Assembly: GCA_963678705.1 (NCBI GenBank)
Contig: OY783207.1
Coordinates: 24,960,001 to 25,024,000, forward strand
Direction: 5' to 3'
Source: Panorpa germanica
Taxonomy: Eukaryota; Arthropoda; Insecta; Mecoptera; Panorpidae
Length of the DNA: 64,000 nucleotides
The position numbers and the translations under genes are program-made. Of the stretch, positions 11,251-22,640 are shown piece after piece (within the stretch, counting starts at the first letter, position 1; the number at the start of each line of letters is the position of its first letter). The notes beneath the pieces are model-generated. The model saw only the letters and a program-made list of their open reading frames with translations. It was not told where the DNA came from and searched no databases.

Positions 11251-11699
11251 AATATTAAGCAAATATGGGTCGGACGTATACGCGCTACAACGCTTTACAT
11301 ATCTGAACCTGTAAATGTAATGAACCTGACCTGGTAAATGTAATGAATACGGGCGCTACGTAGCTCCCATAGTGGTGGTCGCATATCACTGAATTTTAAC
11401 CATGGAAATACATGCTACAACGCTAAACCTATCCAAATCTTTTAAATGAAATTAGCCATCTCAGACTGGAAGGGAATGTAATAGTCTCTTTCATAACAGT
11501 AGTGTATCAATAAAAATGAAAATAAAAGTTTGCTCTAATGTTAAATTATGTACACTGGTTTGACTTGGCAAAGAACACAGGAGTCTGTTTGCTTTGAGAG
11601 TTTTAGTGGCTCAACCAAGCCGTGGAATTACGTCGAATTCTTCGTCGCTTAAAGACGCTTGCAGTGTGGGACAGGCCTAATGCGAAACACTAGTACACT

Positions 11700-11830
11700 T
11701 TGAATACGCAACTTGAACTGAGCAGAGAACTTATTGAACTAGAACTGAGATCTGATCGGATCGTGTAAACTGAAATCTGTAGTGTAACAAAATGAAAACT
11801 GAATCTGATCTGATCTTTATTGTAAACTTG
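11700..11830. mobile_element. TCAGATC-rich MITE fragment K3
   Basis: Contains GAGATCTGATCGGATCGTGT followed by AAACTGAAATC, and GAATCTGATCTGATCTTTA. This matches the subterminal pattern of K1 and K2 in inverted order. The boundaries are uncertain. Confidence 0.4.
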
Positions 11831-14285
11831 TTATTGTTTGAATTTGTTAGTATGGTGTTTGACCTTCCATACCTTGCATACCACGCATCATATGGCAGAG
11901 ATTGCATCGTTTATAGGTCCGTAAATCACGGAGAGCGCTAAACGGCACACCGCAGATGCTCATACGAACGTAAATCAATTTCTTTTGTGTGACTCATTAA
12001 CCCATTCATGTATGTGCACAATATTAATTGAAAATTACGTCGAGTGGTTAATTAAATAATTCATCAAAGCGTAAAGCAGAGCAAAGTACAGCACAGCACA
12101 GAACACCAAAGAGAATAAATGAAGTTAGCTTTGAAGTTGGCAAACTGACGGCCAACGGGCAACAGGCAACAGGCTAACCTGCTGGACGATGGGACTCCAC
12201 TACTCGTATCAGATCGCATCGAACTACGGCTTTGTCGTGTCAGAAGTGTTAAATGGATCACTACACATATCCACCAACGATCACTGGTTCAAACCAGTTT
12301 GGAAATAAAACCAGATTTGTTGTATTATGAGTATAAAAGGATGGGATGTTAAATCATTGAAATCAGTTGATGAATCAACATTAATATTATTAACAACAAC
12401 GTTAATTAAAATTTTGCTAACTACAGCGTCGCATAGCGATCAATATGTAATTTAATTAACAGAGTTTCTAAATATGTACTTGTAAAGGCCATCTAAAAAC
12501 ATCAAAGTTCTGATATTTGCACTATGTGTTTAATAAGTAAACACCAGAAAATAAAAATATAAACACATAACATTAACACGTAATAAAAAAGTAGCAGAAA
12601 ACCTAGATAATACAGTAAAATATTAATACAGACAGACTAATAATAACTAAATAATAATTGGTCAGAAATGCCTTCCATAAATTACTGTATAAGCCTCGTG
12701 AAAATCTCCACATTATTAAATTTTATGTGCGACATGAACCGAAAATTTTGTTCATTTTATTCCTAATATTCATTTTATCGAGGTTTTTATATTCGCCAAG
12801 TAACCCAAGTCGAAATTTTAGACATATCCAGATCCTAAAATGGATCTTTGCCCCTCTTTTCGTCCTGAAAACAGGTAAGTGAACCTCGTCTCATACTAAA
12901 CGTTATTATATGACCCTCGCTTGATCCTAAATGAAATCATGATTCTCGTCTTATTTTAAGTCTGAGCTATTTTATTACTGTGTGAACCTCATTTAAACCT
13001 GAGATTGATAAAAAGAATGTTATGAAATGTATTTATGAATTTTATAGTTAAGGGATGTATATGAAATAATGAGTTAGAGAGAGAGAGATAGATAGATGCA
13101 ATAATGAGTTAGATAGAGATAGATAGTGTAATATTTGTAGTTTATAATATTTCACTTTACTTGGTATATATGTTTTAAAACATATTAATTCTGTTACATA
13201 CGCTGAATGGCTTGATAAGGCAAGTTCATGTAATTTACTCGTACTTTGGTTTAGAGAATTTCTTTTTTATTCTTTCATTATTTTCAATTAACAGGATAAC
13301 CTTTCGACTTAACCTAGTTTTTGTTACCGCGTCAAAAACAACATTATTGCAGTGTATACTTAAGAAAATGGTTATGCAATTATACTTCTCTTGAAGTCAT
13401 TCTGATCTCTATGTCCTTACCTACAGCCCTGAATGCAGATATCCCTGCACCCCGCGGTCAGATAAATAACATGATATTAACATGAGTTTATTACAAATTT
13501 CTTTACAGATCTATTTACACCGTGTTATTGAAATTATGTACTTTTTCTTTTTTTACTTGTCGCTCCACACGGTGAGTTGCATTGTGCACCCTGGTTATAC
13601 AGTGGCTATGTCACTGACTCGTATGCAGCAATAAAATTAAAACTGGGCTATTTGTACGAAAAATTAATTATTGTAGTCTAAATAGGTTTTAATATGTGTA
13701 ACGAACGGTCTATGAAGCACGGTATATCGCTACAAACAATTTGCATCCGAAACGTATAAAATTCGAATACGATATTCTAGAATTCGACCTAGTATAGAAA
13801 TCGACATTTGGGATCGATACGGGATGAATTATGTATCAGTTTCGAAGACATTTTGGATCGAAAGCGAAGGCGAAAGATTCAAAAGCAAAATGTATTACCC
13901 CACCCCATAAACTTAAGTTTTAAAATACGAAATTTCTTTTCCTGAACGTACACAAATATATTTTCTATCTTTGGCTTAGAACATGCTTCGAAAAATCTTA
14001 CTCAAATTGTAGTTCGGCATATTCGATTCTGGTCATAGTCAAGAAGAAACAATGTATTGAGCGAAATAAATAGGTGTGAAGAGGTAATTGTTATTATTGT
14101 AGGTTAAATGGCGAAAATGGTATATGTGCCTAAAAAGCCAGTCATCTTATAATAAAACAAAAATTATGTATACGGTTTCTTTTATTTTCGTCTGGATTAC
14201 GGGACTCTAAATAATGCATTCTATAATCAAATATATATTAAATATACCTTCTACCTACTTGACGTTGAGCTGGCTGTGAGTGATA
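11831..14285. other. Unassigned sequence with a GA/GATA microsatellite
   Basis: At 13066-13126 an imperfect GAGA/GATA tract includes a duplicated AATAATGAGTTAGA unit. A good splice-donor match (ACAG|GTAAGT) lies at 12871-12880, but the upstream frame has no known domain and no acceptor partner was found. TACAGCCCTG near 13422 resembles a hAT end. Nothing else was recognised. Confidence 0.4.
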
Positions 14286-14289
14286 AGAC

Positions 14290-14335
14290 AGCATCGGAAA
14301 TAGACCGACGTTAAATGAAGCAAATAATAAATACG
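14290..14335 (+). mobile_element. SINE-like 3' end fragment, copy S2
   Basis: Only the tail is present: GACAGCATCGGAAATAGACC followed by GACGTTAAAT. This is the conserved 3' end of the family best seen at 16795-17035. Confidence 0.55.
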
Positions 14336-15025
14336 CCGACTGTTTTAAATGAGTAAGATTAAGTTAGACTTTATTTAAATGGACAAATAAATGATTTATT
14401 TTTCTTCACTGTTTTACTACGATTTCAACTTCTAGGTCATAATTCTTTCATATTTGTATATATAATATGTACAAATAACTGGCTATTTGCATTTACAAAA
14501 TGTTTGGGGGTTGTTATAGTAATGAATTGAGGAATTTTCACTAATTCCAGACAAATAAAAGTGTATTTGTAAATAAGAATGTACACTGGGTGTCTGCAAA
14601 TAGTTACATATATTTCACACAGTTCAAAATGTTGAGAAGCTCTGGTTCAACGTGTACACCTTCAGACACTCATCGTTGGCCACCGTAATAAGTCTTATGT
14701 TTTGGTTTAATCCGCTTTTATCCAGAACACAAATATCGTGATATTACTGGAAATGTTAAATAAGTAAAAGTGCTGAGATAATCACCGGGCTCCTTCGTTT
14801 GTGGTTCGCGGTTCGGAGGTGTGGTGCAAAAAGCAGACTGCATTTCAAACAAAACAAGGTTAAGGCTTTTTCTATAAGTCTTATTGCCTAATAAAGATTA
14901 TATAATATATGATTAATGATAACGCCAATTAACGATAGTCCAGCTGAACCAGCGAAATCAAATTTTATTGATAAACTCACAATGTACACATAAAGTAATA
15001 TTTGATCATTGTTAAAGAAACCAAT
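14336..15025. other. Unassigned sequence
   Basis: No recognisable feature was seen. Confidence 0.4.
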
Positions 15026-15029
15026 CTCT

Positions 15030-15665
15030 TAAGGGGGAGGGGGATTAAGGTCAAACCGATACAAAAAAACATAATTTCGATAATGTTTTTTGACGACATA
15101 GTTAATATATAATTATTTCTATAATTACTACATGATAAAATAACATTTAAAGAATACTTTGTGAAATTTTCATAAATAAACATCCATAAATAGAAATGCC
15201 ATTGAGAGGGAATCTCAGCAGACGTCACAAAAAAAGTTTCATTACGGTGCCACTCATATCTCATCATTGCATTATTTGAAATCAAAAAACCGAAATGATT
15301 TCATTAGTTGATAAGTTTCTGCAGGTAACCATGCCGACTTTTTTTTTATTATTGATTTTTCAATTCTTTACAGCATTTAGAAATCAAAATACCGATTTTC
15401 AGTAATTTAAAATACGTTAAAATTAAAAAATAAACTTCACAACGTTACCTCGGCTTTTATTAAAACAAAGAGCGTGCAAAATTTAAAAAGGATCGGTGCA
15501 GTACATTTTGAGCTAGAGAGGGCACCGACTCTGAAAAATGCATTTAAAAGTTTCAAAGAAAGACGCAACCAAACCAGAGAGGTGTAGACTTAAAATTCTA
15601 TATCTCCAACAGTTTTACTCCAATCGACTTCAACAAGTCGTAGGAGAAAGTATATTCCGATATTA
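15030..15665 (+). repeat. Dispersed repeat L, copy L2 (longest)
   Basis: This is the longest of three copies. It starts at a G-rich block (AAGGGGGAGGGGGATTAAGG) and includes all blocks named for L1. It then extends through GAGCTAGAGAGGGCACCGAC, AAGTTTCAAAGAAAGACG and ACTCCAATCGACTTCAACAA, which L3 shares but L1 lacks. The 102-codon minus-strand frame (14977-15285) lies in a repeat and is not a gene. L1 ends near 11250, so it may be 3'-truncated relative to this copy. Confidence 0.7.
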
Positions 15666-16790
15666 AGAACAAAACGTTACATATACTGAATATCTGTATT
15701 TTTTCACAAAGTGAATACTAAATCAGCGCAAGGGGGAGTATTCTACTATTCTCTGGCTACACACATTTTTGCATTACGACATGTGAATCGTGTGGTAACA
15801 ATGTCAAAGAAAAAATGTACCATACTACGCATGTATTGTAAAGTATAAATACACATATACGGTGCAGTGTGTTCAGACCTTTAGCCGTCATTCAGCAAAG
15901 ATTTCCATGGTGTGCGTCCAATCTAAAATGCATGTATTCACATGACAACAACACATGCCACTAGTTGTGGTTTGTAACCTTGCTACTCATTGTTGAAGTA
16001 GATTTATATTATGATTTCCTAATTGTCTATTCTATAAATTTACATAATTTTTTTGGAAGTGAAGACATACATACATACTCGTACACATATAATACATTCC
16101 ATTGTATGGTACGGATATGCTACATAAAAAATATAATTATACAATTTAATAACACTGTTTCTTAATGAAATTTAGTGCGTGTAGGTGTTGTTCACTGTTT
16201 ATTAAGAAATGAGACTAAGTGGCAAAAAGGAAATGTGTCATATGAGAAGATGTGACGTTTATACGTTCTGCGGATGATCCTTGTTCCGTCAATGATCAGA
16301 CCAAGAATCTGTCGACTTACGAACCAGTATCGAGCGGTTACATTTATACTTATTACAAAATTATCTGTCATCCGCCATCCGCCATCCGATGGATCTGAAT
16401 CTGTCCAAAAATATTTAAGCCCTTTTCCCACTCACTGAGTTTTAGTTTTAATTTAAGGTTTTAACGTAAATGTAAGTTTCTGCTTGTGAAATATAAAGAA
16501 ATAAAACTAATTATATTAAATATAAAAATTTATATTAAATAAAGATACTAATTATTACAAAATAATGTATATCACTAATGCATGACGCACGATTTCACAA
16601 GTTCAAAATTACATTTATGGTTAAAACCTTCAGTTAAAAGTAAAAACAGTGAGTTGTAATAGCGTTTAACAAATACTGGGCTGAAACATCTGTCTTTGGT
16701 AAATTTTAGTAATAAGACCCTGATTAAATTAAATACCAAGCCATTATAGAGTGTGAAATAGTAAAAGGACGAATATATTCTTATAAATGC
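15666..16790. other. Unassigned sequence
   Basis: Opposing short frames near 15965-16431 carry no motif. CCGCCATCCGCCATCCGAT at about 16375 is a small tandem repeat. Nothing else was seen. Confidence 0.4.
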
Positions 16791-16794
16791 GACG

Positions 16795-17035
16795 ACACAG
16801 TGGGCGAGAACGTCGATACTTAACGCTAACTGCTGTGTCTTCGGATTCGATCTCCGAACCAGAGTAATATTTTGTGGATTTGGTTGTTATCAAGTTAAAT
16901 TGATTATGTATACATACATAATTCTAAACTTATCAGACATAGGTAGGCCACGACTTCATAAAAACTGCCAACATAGTCTTCGGTAATAGGACTTAGCATC
17001 GGAAATAGACAGACGTTAAATAAATTAAATTTTAA
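16795..17035 (+). mobile_element. tRNA-derived SINE-like element, copy S3
   Basis: The best forward-oriented copy. The head has a B-box-like GGATTCGATCTCC (16843-16855). A body follows with TTTGGTTGTTATCAAGTTAA and ATGTATACATACATAAT. The tail is TAGCATCGGAAATAGACAGA then CGTTAAATAAATTAAATTTT. The A-box should lie about 35-45 bp upstream of the B-box, but I cannot assign it with confidence. The AT-rich tail fits target-primed insertion by a LINE partner. Confidence 0.7.
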
Positions 17036-18590
17036 AAATTGATTTGAAATTTTTTTAAATTTCTACTCTAATATATGTATGCAACAGAAATGAACGTATT
17101 TAGATTTCTTGTTCAGTGTAATACTTAGTTTAATTTTATTCCTACAAATTTTTTAAAGATTCATTAGTTTTTTTATTGCCATTGTCAGTACCGTCATCAT
17201 TGCATTATCACATGAAATTTTACGTCCTCACTTAATTTGTTATCCGTATAATATTTTTTGCTTCTTGCATTACGTTGAGTTCAACTAATATACCTGAACT
17301 ATATAATTATGTAATAAAATTATTAAATTCATTAAAATTAAATTCATTACATGAAACAATAATTAAGCCTATAAAATTTAGATAGGAAAATATATGCTGG
17401 TCCAGAAATTGAACCAGAAAGCATAGTAACCTGAAGTGTTTTAGGCCAAATTTCCGGTCCGTCGTCCGTTTTTAATCCAACCCACGGATTTATACTAAAA
17501 AAGGAAATACTCAGACGTATATAGACGCTTTTAGAAACCTTCATAATTAGTTACAGTTTATAGTTTAATAGAAAATAATAACTGCACGTAGCGCTACTTG
17601 CGCCGTATGTTTCAATTCTTTCGTCTGCCGTAGAACAAGTGTTGGCAGTTCTCTCAGTTTTGCATTATTAATTAAAATAAGAAGTACTAATTTACAACTC
17701 CAGCATGACGAAAAATTATGTTAGAAAAAACAATTACATTTATCGCGTTAGTACAAATTTTAACCAGTTTTGGAATTTTATTATACGTAATATTATTTTA
17801 TAATCTAGCCTTTTCAAAAAACCTTTTACCGATCCCTGTTTCATGCCACTATTCTATAAATTCCTCATAGTTATGTTAAAAATCTTTAAAAAAAATATTT
17901 TGTAAAAGAAATACATATTATTTTAGAATCGCCTTGTTTGCAACCGAATTGTATTGCACGTATGAAAGGGACAGATATATACAACAAACACTTTAATTGT
18001 TAAATAAAGTAGCAGAACATGAATGAATTGATCATCGCTGCCCATTAGCCCATTAGACCATTACCATGGTCCATTATGCAATTCTAATGCCGTAATGGCG
18101 TAATCGATCGACAGATCAACACATTAGACCTCCTGTATTTACAGTATTTACAGTATTTGTTAAACGCTGGCTGTGACGATTGACGATTGAGTACGGACAA
18201 TGCGCTAGTATTGTGTTTGATTTATTTATTTTATTGGATCTATGAAGTTCGGTCAGGGTCATCAATGTTTCACATGTTATTTGCAAAGAATAGAGTAGAT
18301 TTATCAATGATAGAGTGTGGCAACACTATTCTATTGTGTGTGCAATTACTCGTTTTTCATTAATAGAGAAAATCTTCATTTCACAGTGATGTACGAGTAT
18401 GTTTAAGGCCATTCACGGCTGTCACTCAATTTTCAATTTTTAATTATAATATCCGTAAAAGTTTCAGTAAATTTGTTCTTTAAATCAGAATAAGTGTATA
18501 GTTTATATGCACAGATCTCTGAATTAAGGGAGGCCACACACTACAGGCACGATACGCCATATAAATGTTTTTGACAGGAATAATTAGGAT
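17036..18590. other. Unassigned AT-rich sequence
   Basis: Only short frames without motifs were seen. CATTAGCCCATTAGACCATTA near 18045 is a small degenerate tandem repeat. Confidence 0.4.
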
Positions 18591-18595
18591 TTACT

Positions 18596-18960
18596 AATTA
18601 CAAATCATAAGCCGAACATAATATTGGTATAATCTTATTTATTAACAAATATAAGAACTGTATTCAATACAATGTAAGATGTAACACACATGTATATTAT
18701 ATTATGAATAATGTTTGGCAGTGCCTTGGACCGATACAAAAGGGTGTAAGGTTCAGATTACGTCCCTCCCTCTCTTAGAGCAGACCAACAAACATTCCAG
18801 AGTTGTTTATGTTTAGATAAGACTGATCAGTCTGTTTCAAAACAGCGTCAAAGTAGCTCCAGTGCTGTACTTAGAGTCTTAGAGCGCAATATCGCTGACA
18901 CCTTGAACAAACTCTAATAATTTTGTCCCAAGACAGACTTATTGTAAGGTGCTCGTCCTC
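18596..18960 (+). repeat. Dispersed repeat M, copy M1
   Basis: Homologous to 29213-29550 in the same orientation. Shared blocks are AATCATAAGCCG, ATTGGTAYAAT, TTATTTATTAACAAATATAA-like, TATACAATGCAAG/TTCAATACAATGTAAG and CCAGTGCTGTACT. Both copies are interrupted by indels. Family unknown. Confidence 0.6.
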
Positions 18961-19049
18961 ATAGTCTATACCGATTATCAAGACTTCTTAACACTTACAT
19001 GTTTCCATATAGACCAGTATAACGACCTTAAATCGCACGACTTTTAATG

Positions 19050-19320
19050 CCATTTCATTGTCCAGAAACTACGTAGCTCCATTTTAAGCCCTTTATCTAT
19101 TAACCCTCCCCCCTTCCTCTCATGTGACCTACCACAGCTTTTTAGCTTTACGAAAAAGAAAACAAATTTCGGTGTTCCAAAATCCAGAAAAAAGGTCATT
19201 CAAATTTTTTGATTCAGGTAGAGCTATAAAAAGGGAAATTCTTTTCTCGACAAAAACTATGTGGCTTCATTTAACCTAACTACAAGCCCCCCCCCCCACC
19301 TCAGATCGCAAATTTATCGA
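19050..19320. repeat. Duplicated ACTACGTAGCT / poly-C motif pair
   Basis: AAACTACGTAGCTCCATTTTA followed by AACCCTCCCCCCTTCC (about 19067-19118) is echoed by AACTATGTGGCTTCATTTAA followed by an 11-C run (about 19256-19297). The first resembles widespread MITE ends with an ACTACGTRGC core, also seen at 46519. Boundaries are not defined. Confidence 0.4.
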
Positions 19321-19917
19321 AAATTTAAACCTTTTGTTTTAATGAGTAAAAAGTTATTTCGTGTCTTCTTGACACCATATGTTGGTTAGCTCTGCATTGT
19401 GAAATTTAGGCTAAGAAATAGATTACCATCTTAGTTTGCAGAAGAATTGATGTCAATCAACGCTGCAGTTTCTGTGTTTAGTCCACAGCGATGTACTCCA
19501 AATGTATAAAATTGCTTAAATGCTTGTTGTTGTACTTTTTACTTCTTACATCTCATTGTGGTCCCTGTTTCCTATATTGACTTCTCAAATTTCTCATTGT
19601 CACCAAATTACCTTATAATTAATATCACAGTCAACTATACTGCAGAATAATAAAAACTTGAGATACGTTTCACTGCGCAGCAAGAGTTGAACTAAATTAT
19701 TAATGACCAACATGTTGCCCGTTGGTCATACATGTACATGCATGTTGGCGCTCGGCTCGTGTTAGCAATGATCGTCAAGCCGAACCTGTTCATGATCATC
19801 GCACCTATAAATGGTGTATTGGCCGAGTCAATTACTAACCCAAGATATTCGATTGTCCATTGGGCACCTTAACTTTCAATCTTGTCTTACATTAGTGCGA
19901 AATGTTACATTATACCC

Positions 19918-20085
19918 AGATAGAAAATGAAGCTTGGAATTAGCTTTTGGCAAGCTATCAAGTATGACCCTTGCACTGCAAAACAATTTTTATATGAAAA
20001 GTAGATAATGAAATTAACTTATGGCAAACTAGCATATACACTTGCATTACAAGACAATTTTATACCTGGGTATTATTTGCTTTTT
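19918..20085 (+). repeat. Diverged 85-bp tandem duplication
   Basis: Unit 1 (from about 19920) and unit 2 (from about 20005) align. GATAGAAAATGAAGCTTGGA matches GATAATGAAATTAACTTATG, GGCAAGCTATCAAGTATG matches GGCAAACTAGCATATACA, and CTTGCACTGCAAAACAATTT matches CTTGCATTACAAGACAATTT. Identity is about 70-75%. The 84-codon frame at 20008-20262 begins in unit 2 and has no known domain. Confidence 0.6.
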
Positions 20086-20187
20086 GATTGTGAGCATTTT
20101 GTAAGCGTTTTATTACGTGGATCACTTATAACAAGTGTACGGGGAACACTAGAGTTACCGGCAATACTCTCGCTCGACGCAACTATA

Positions 20188-20232
20188 GTTAAGTGCTCTA
20201 GGTGCTCTAGGTGCGCTAGGTGCTCGAAGTGT
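20188..20232 (+). repeat. 10-bp tandem repeat, GTGCTCTAGG
   Basis: Four imperfect units of GTGCTCTAGG (the third GTGCGCTAGG, the fourth GTGCTCGAAG). This produces the SRCSRCARCSKC string in one frame, which should not be mistaken for a cysteine-rich domain. Confidence 0.7.
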
Positions 20233-20711
20233 CCAGGTACCCAACGTGTGCCTCAACTTTAATCAAATTAACAAGTATTAGATAATGAATGATCTACGTA
20301 CATGTAAATCAAACAAAGTGTATACTCATGCAGTAGATGTATGTACTGTACATCGTTATCAATGCTTCGATCTATCACCTGTGCTCGAAGGCCTTATCAC
20401 CTGTAATTACCAATATTTAATTACATTAGGTGTGTTTTAATGTATGGTCCGAAAGTCCGATGTGGTTGCTGTTTTATACAGAGAGGGCATAATGTCTTTT
20501 TTAATTAAAAAGAAAAGTTATTTTGTAATAATATGCACGGTGTAATCTGTTACAATAAGTATGAACAATAAGTACCTAAGCTAAAAATGAAAATTAACCT
20601 AGATAAGAAATAATCGTCCAGTGACGGCTATATCTATGAACGACAATTAAAAACGTTGTGGTAGCTTTAACACACTATGTTTTTTAGTCTTTTAAAGTCA
20701 GACGTATTTTA

Positions 20712-20890
20712 ATCCAGTAAATTCACAGCTAGATAGTTTGGATGATTGTTTAGTCGCTGCTGGTATATTTGGCTATATTTGTTAATTTCTTCTTTAACAG
20801 TTTTAATGTCGAAGTCATGGTTTATATATTTGTTGTTTTTGTACCACGGGATATCCATAATAGTTCTTACTGCCCATGACTGATCTTTCT
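20712..20890 (-). pseudogene. Jockey-type RT C-terminal fragment
   Basis: The minus-strand translation reads TIMDIPWYKNNKYIN, then IKTVKEEINKYSQIYQQR, then LNNHPNYLAVNLLD and a stop. This corresponds, block by block, to the APWY...VKEEI...Q.RL..HPN region at the C-terminal end of the Jockey reverse-transcriptase ORF, as seen at 28127-28618 and 1-250. About 60 codons remain open, so this copy is truncated rather than heavily mutated. It is clearly divergent from the other two copies and represents a different Jockey subfamily. Confidence 0.8.
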
Positions 20891-21032
20891 AGTATTTCCA
20901 TATAAAAAAAAATTATATAAATAATACATGACAAAGAAAATTACCATTTTTTTTTTATATTTATATTTGTAAATTTCATTTATATTTTTAGTTATAGTTT
21001 ATAGCAATAATGTTTTTTTTAATTTAAATTAT

Positions 21033-21225
21033 TCGGCCTTTTTCCGATGCTAAGTGTTACCACCGACAATCGCATACTATGTTGACAGCTTAGCGCTGTC
21101 GTGGCCACATATATGTGAACTATACTGCTGTCATACATTTATGATTATGTATGTACATAATTAATATAACTTGATTACAATCAAAAACAGCGAATATAAC
21201 TCTAGTGCGGGGATCGAACCCTTTA
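21033..21225 (-). mobile_element. tRNA-derived SINE-like element, copy S4
   Basis: On the minus strand it starts with a perfect B-box type motif, GGGTTCGATCCCC (complement at 21209-21221). It continues with TTGATTGTAATCAAGTTATA and ends with AGCATCGGAAAAAGGCCGAA. The A-box side beyond 21225 is not recognisable, so the head may be truncated. Confidence 0.65.
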
Positions 21226-22280
21226 TATATCTTTTATATTTTTTAGATTACCAACGCTAACAATTCCACGCATATGTACAAAGCAACGCCTTCCAGAAAG
21301 CCCAGCGCGTTTATCATTGCTTTAGATGCCGAAGATAGCTTTTAACAATGTCTATCAGACGTGCTAGCATCTAAATCTCGAGTCTCAATTAGGATGATTA
21401 CTAATTGTCAGCTTTGGAATAACGCAGCACTATTTATAAACATTTGTTCAGTTGTTACACATCCTTTTCTAACAGTGTGATTGCTAACAATATTTATTAT
21501 TTCATGTTGAAACGTGCAATAACGTTTTTCTGATAAATCACAGTAATGCATAAACTACGTCTTCCTAACATATAGACGGAATGCTGACAGTCTTTTGCTG
21601 ATGCTTACAAATATGGTTTGATTACTCGGCATTTGCGTGGTCATCGATCTTGAGTTTAGAAAGAGACTATAAAATATTAATACAAGCTTACGACTCCAGT
21701 CACAAATATATAATAGACTTTTGGAATAGACTTTCAGTGTTAGCCGCCTTGTTTCTTACTGTAACGTTGTTTGCCACTCTGTACTAAATCGTCCAGTTCT
21801 CATGCTACAACACACATTACTCGTCAACTCAATATGACTCCGGTTATCTATATCAACGAGCATATCTGTAACGATGTTGTCCGATTTAGTTTATTGATTT
21901 AAAATATCTGTTGTGAAATTATCATAGATACTATTTGCTTCTGACGTCTGCTTAATTTAATTAAGAACACTGTGACGTTTGTCTACTTAATACATTCTTT
22001 GATGCGTCCTGCGTGTATTGGAATATCGCCGTAATGTTTCGCATTGTTATTCGATACACAGGCCAAGGAAGGAATAATAAGCAGCTGTAATATCGATTTT
22101 AGTACTTGTTTTCTTTTAGAAACGATCAAAGTATAATAACTTCATTTCAGTAAAATGTTGTTCATTGCAGTTTTATTCTTTTTGTTTTATGTACTGAGGT
22201 TATTGCATTGACCAATCTGTTATAAATAAGTTAAAGGTGCCAGTAGCACAAGCAATTTTTTTATTTATTAATGTAAACAT
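21226..22280. other. Unassigned sequence
   Basis: No supported feature was seen. Confidence 0.4.
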
Positions 22281-22284
22281 ATTA

Positions 22285-22640
22285 AGTTTATTGTGTGAAA
22301 ATTTGAAGTCGATTGGAGTAAAACTGTCAGATATAGAGTTTTTTAGACATCACCTCTGGTCTGGTTTCGTCTTTCTTTGAAACTTTTAAATGCGTTTTTC
22401 TCACAATTTGCTTTTTCAGAATCGGTGCCCTCTCTAGCTTAAAATCTACTACATCGATCCTTTTGAAATTTTGCACACTCTTTCTTTATATAAATGCCGG
22501 GGTAACGCTGTCAAGTTTCACTTCTAAGTTTTCACTTCTAAGTGCTATAAAAAATTGTAAAATCAATAAAAAAAAAATGGAAATCGTTTTGGTTTTTTGA
22601 ATTCAGATAATCCAGTGATGAGGGACACCACAACGAAACA
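22285..22640 (-). repeat. Dispersed repeat L, copy L3
   Basis: In reverse orientation it matches L2 from CCACTCAT/CATCACTGGAT to AGTTTTACTCCAATCGACTT. AGCTAGAGAGGGCACCGATT and GAGTGTGCAAAATTTCAAAA are nearly unchanged. A duplicated TTCACTTCTAAGT unit at about 22525-22552 is specific to this copy. Confidence 0.7.

Noticed and set aside
12658-12882. Open frame ending near a perfect donor ACAG|GTAAGT
   Set aside because: The frame starts with a non-ATG codon and has no recognised motif, upstream acceptor or downstream exon. One good donor match in 64 kb is expected by chance.
14977-15285. 102-codon minus-strand frame
   Set aside because: Falls inside repeat L2; the equivalent region of L1 is interrupted.
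20188-20262. Cysteine-rich C-terminus (CSRCSRCARCSKC)
   Set aside because: Produced by a 10-bp tandem DNA repeat, not a conserved domain.
21209-21221. GGGTTCGATCCCC as part of a tRNA gene
   Set aside because: A perfect B-box, but no cloverleaf can be built around it and the sequence matches the SINE family.
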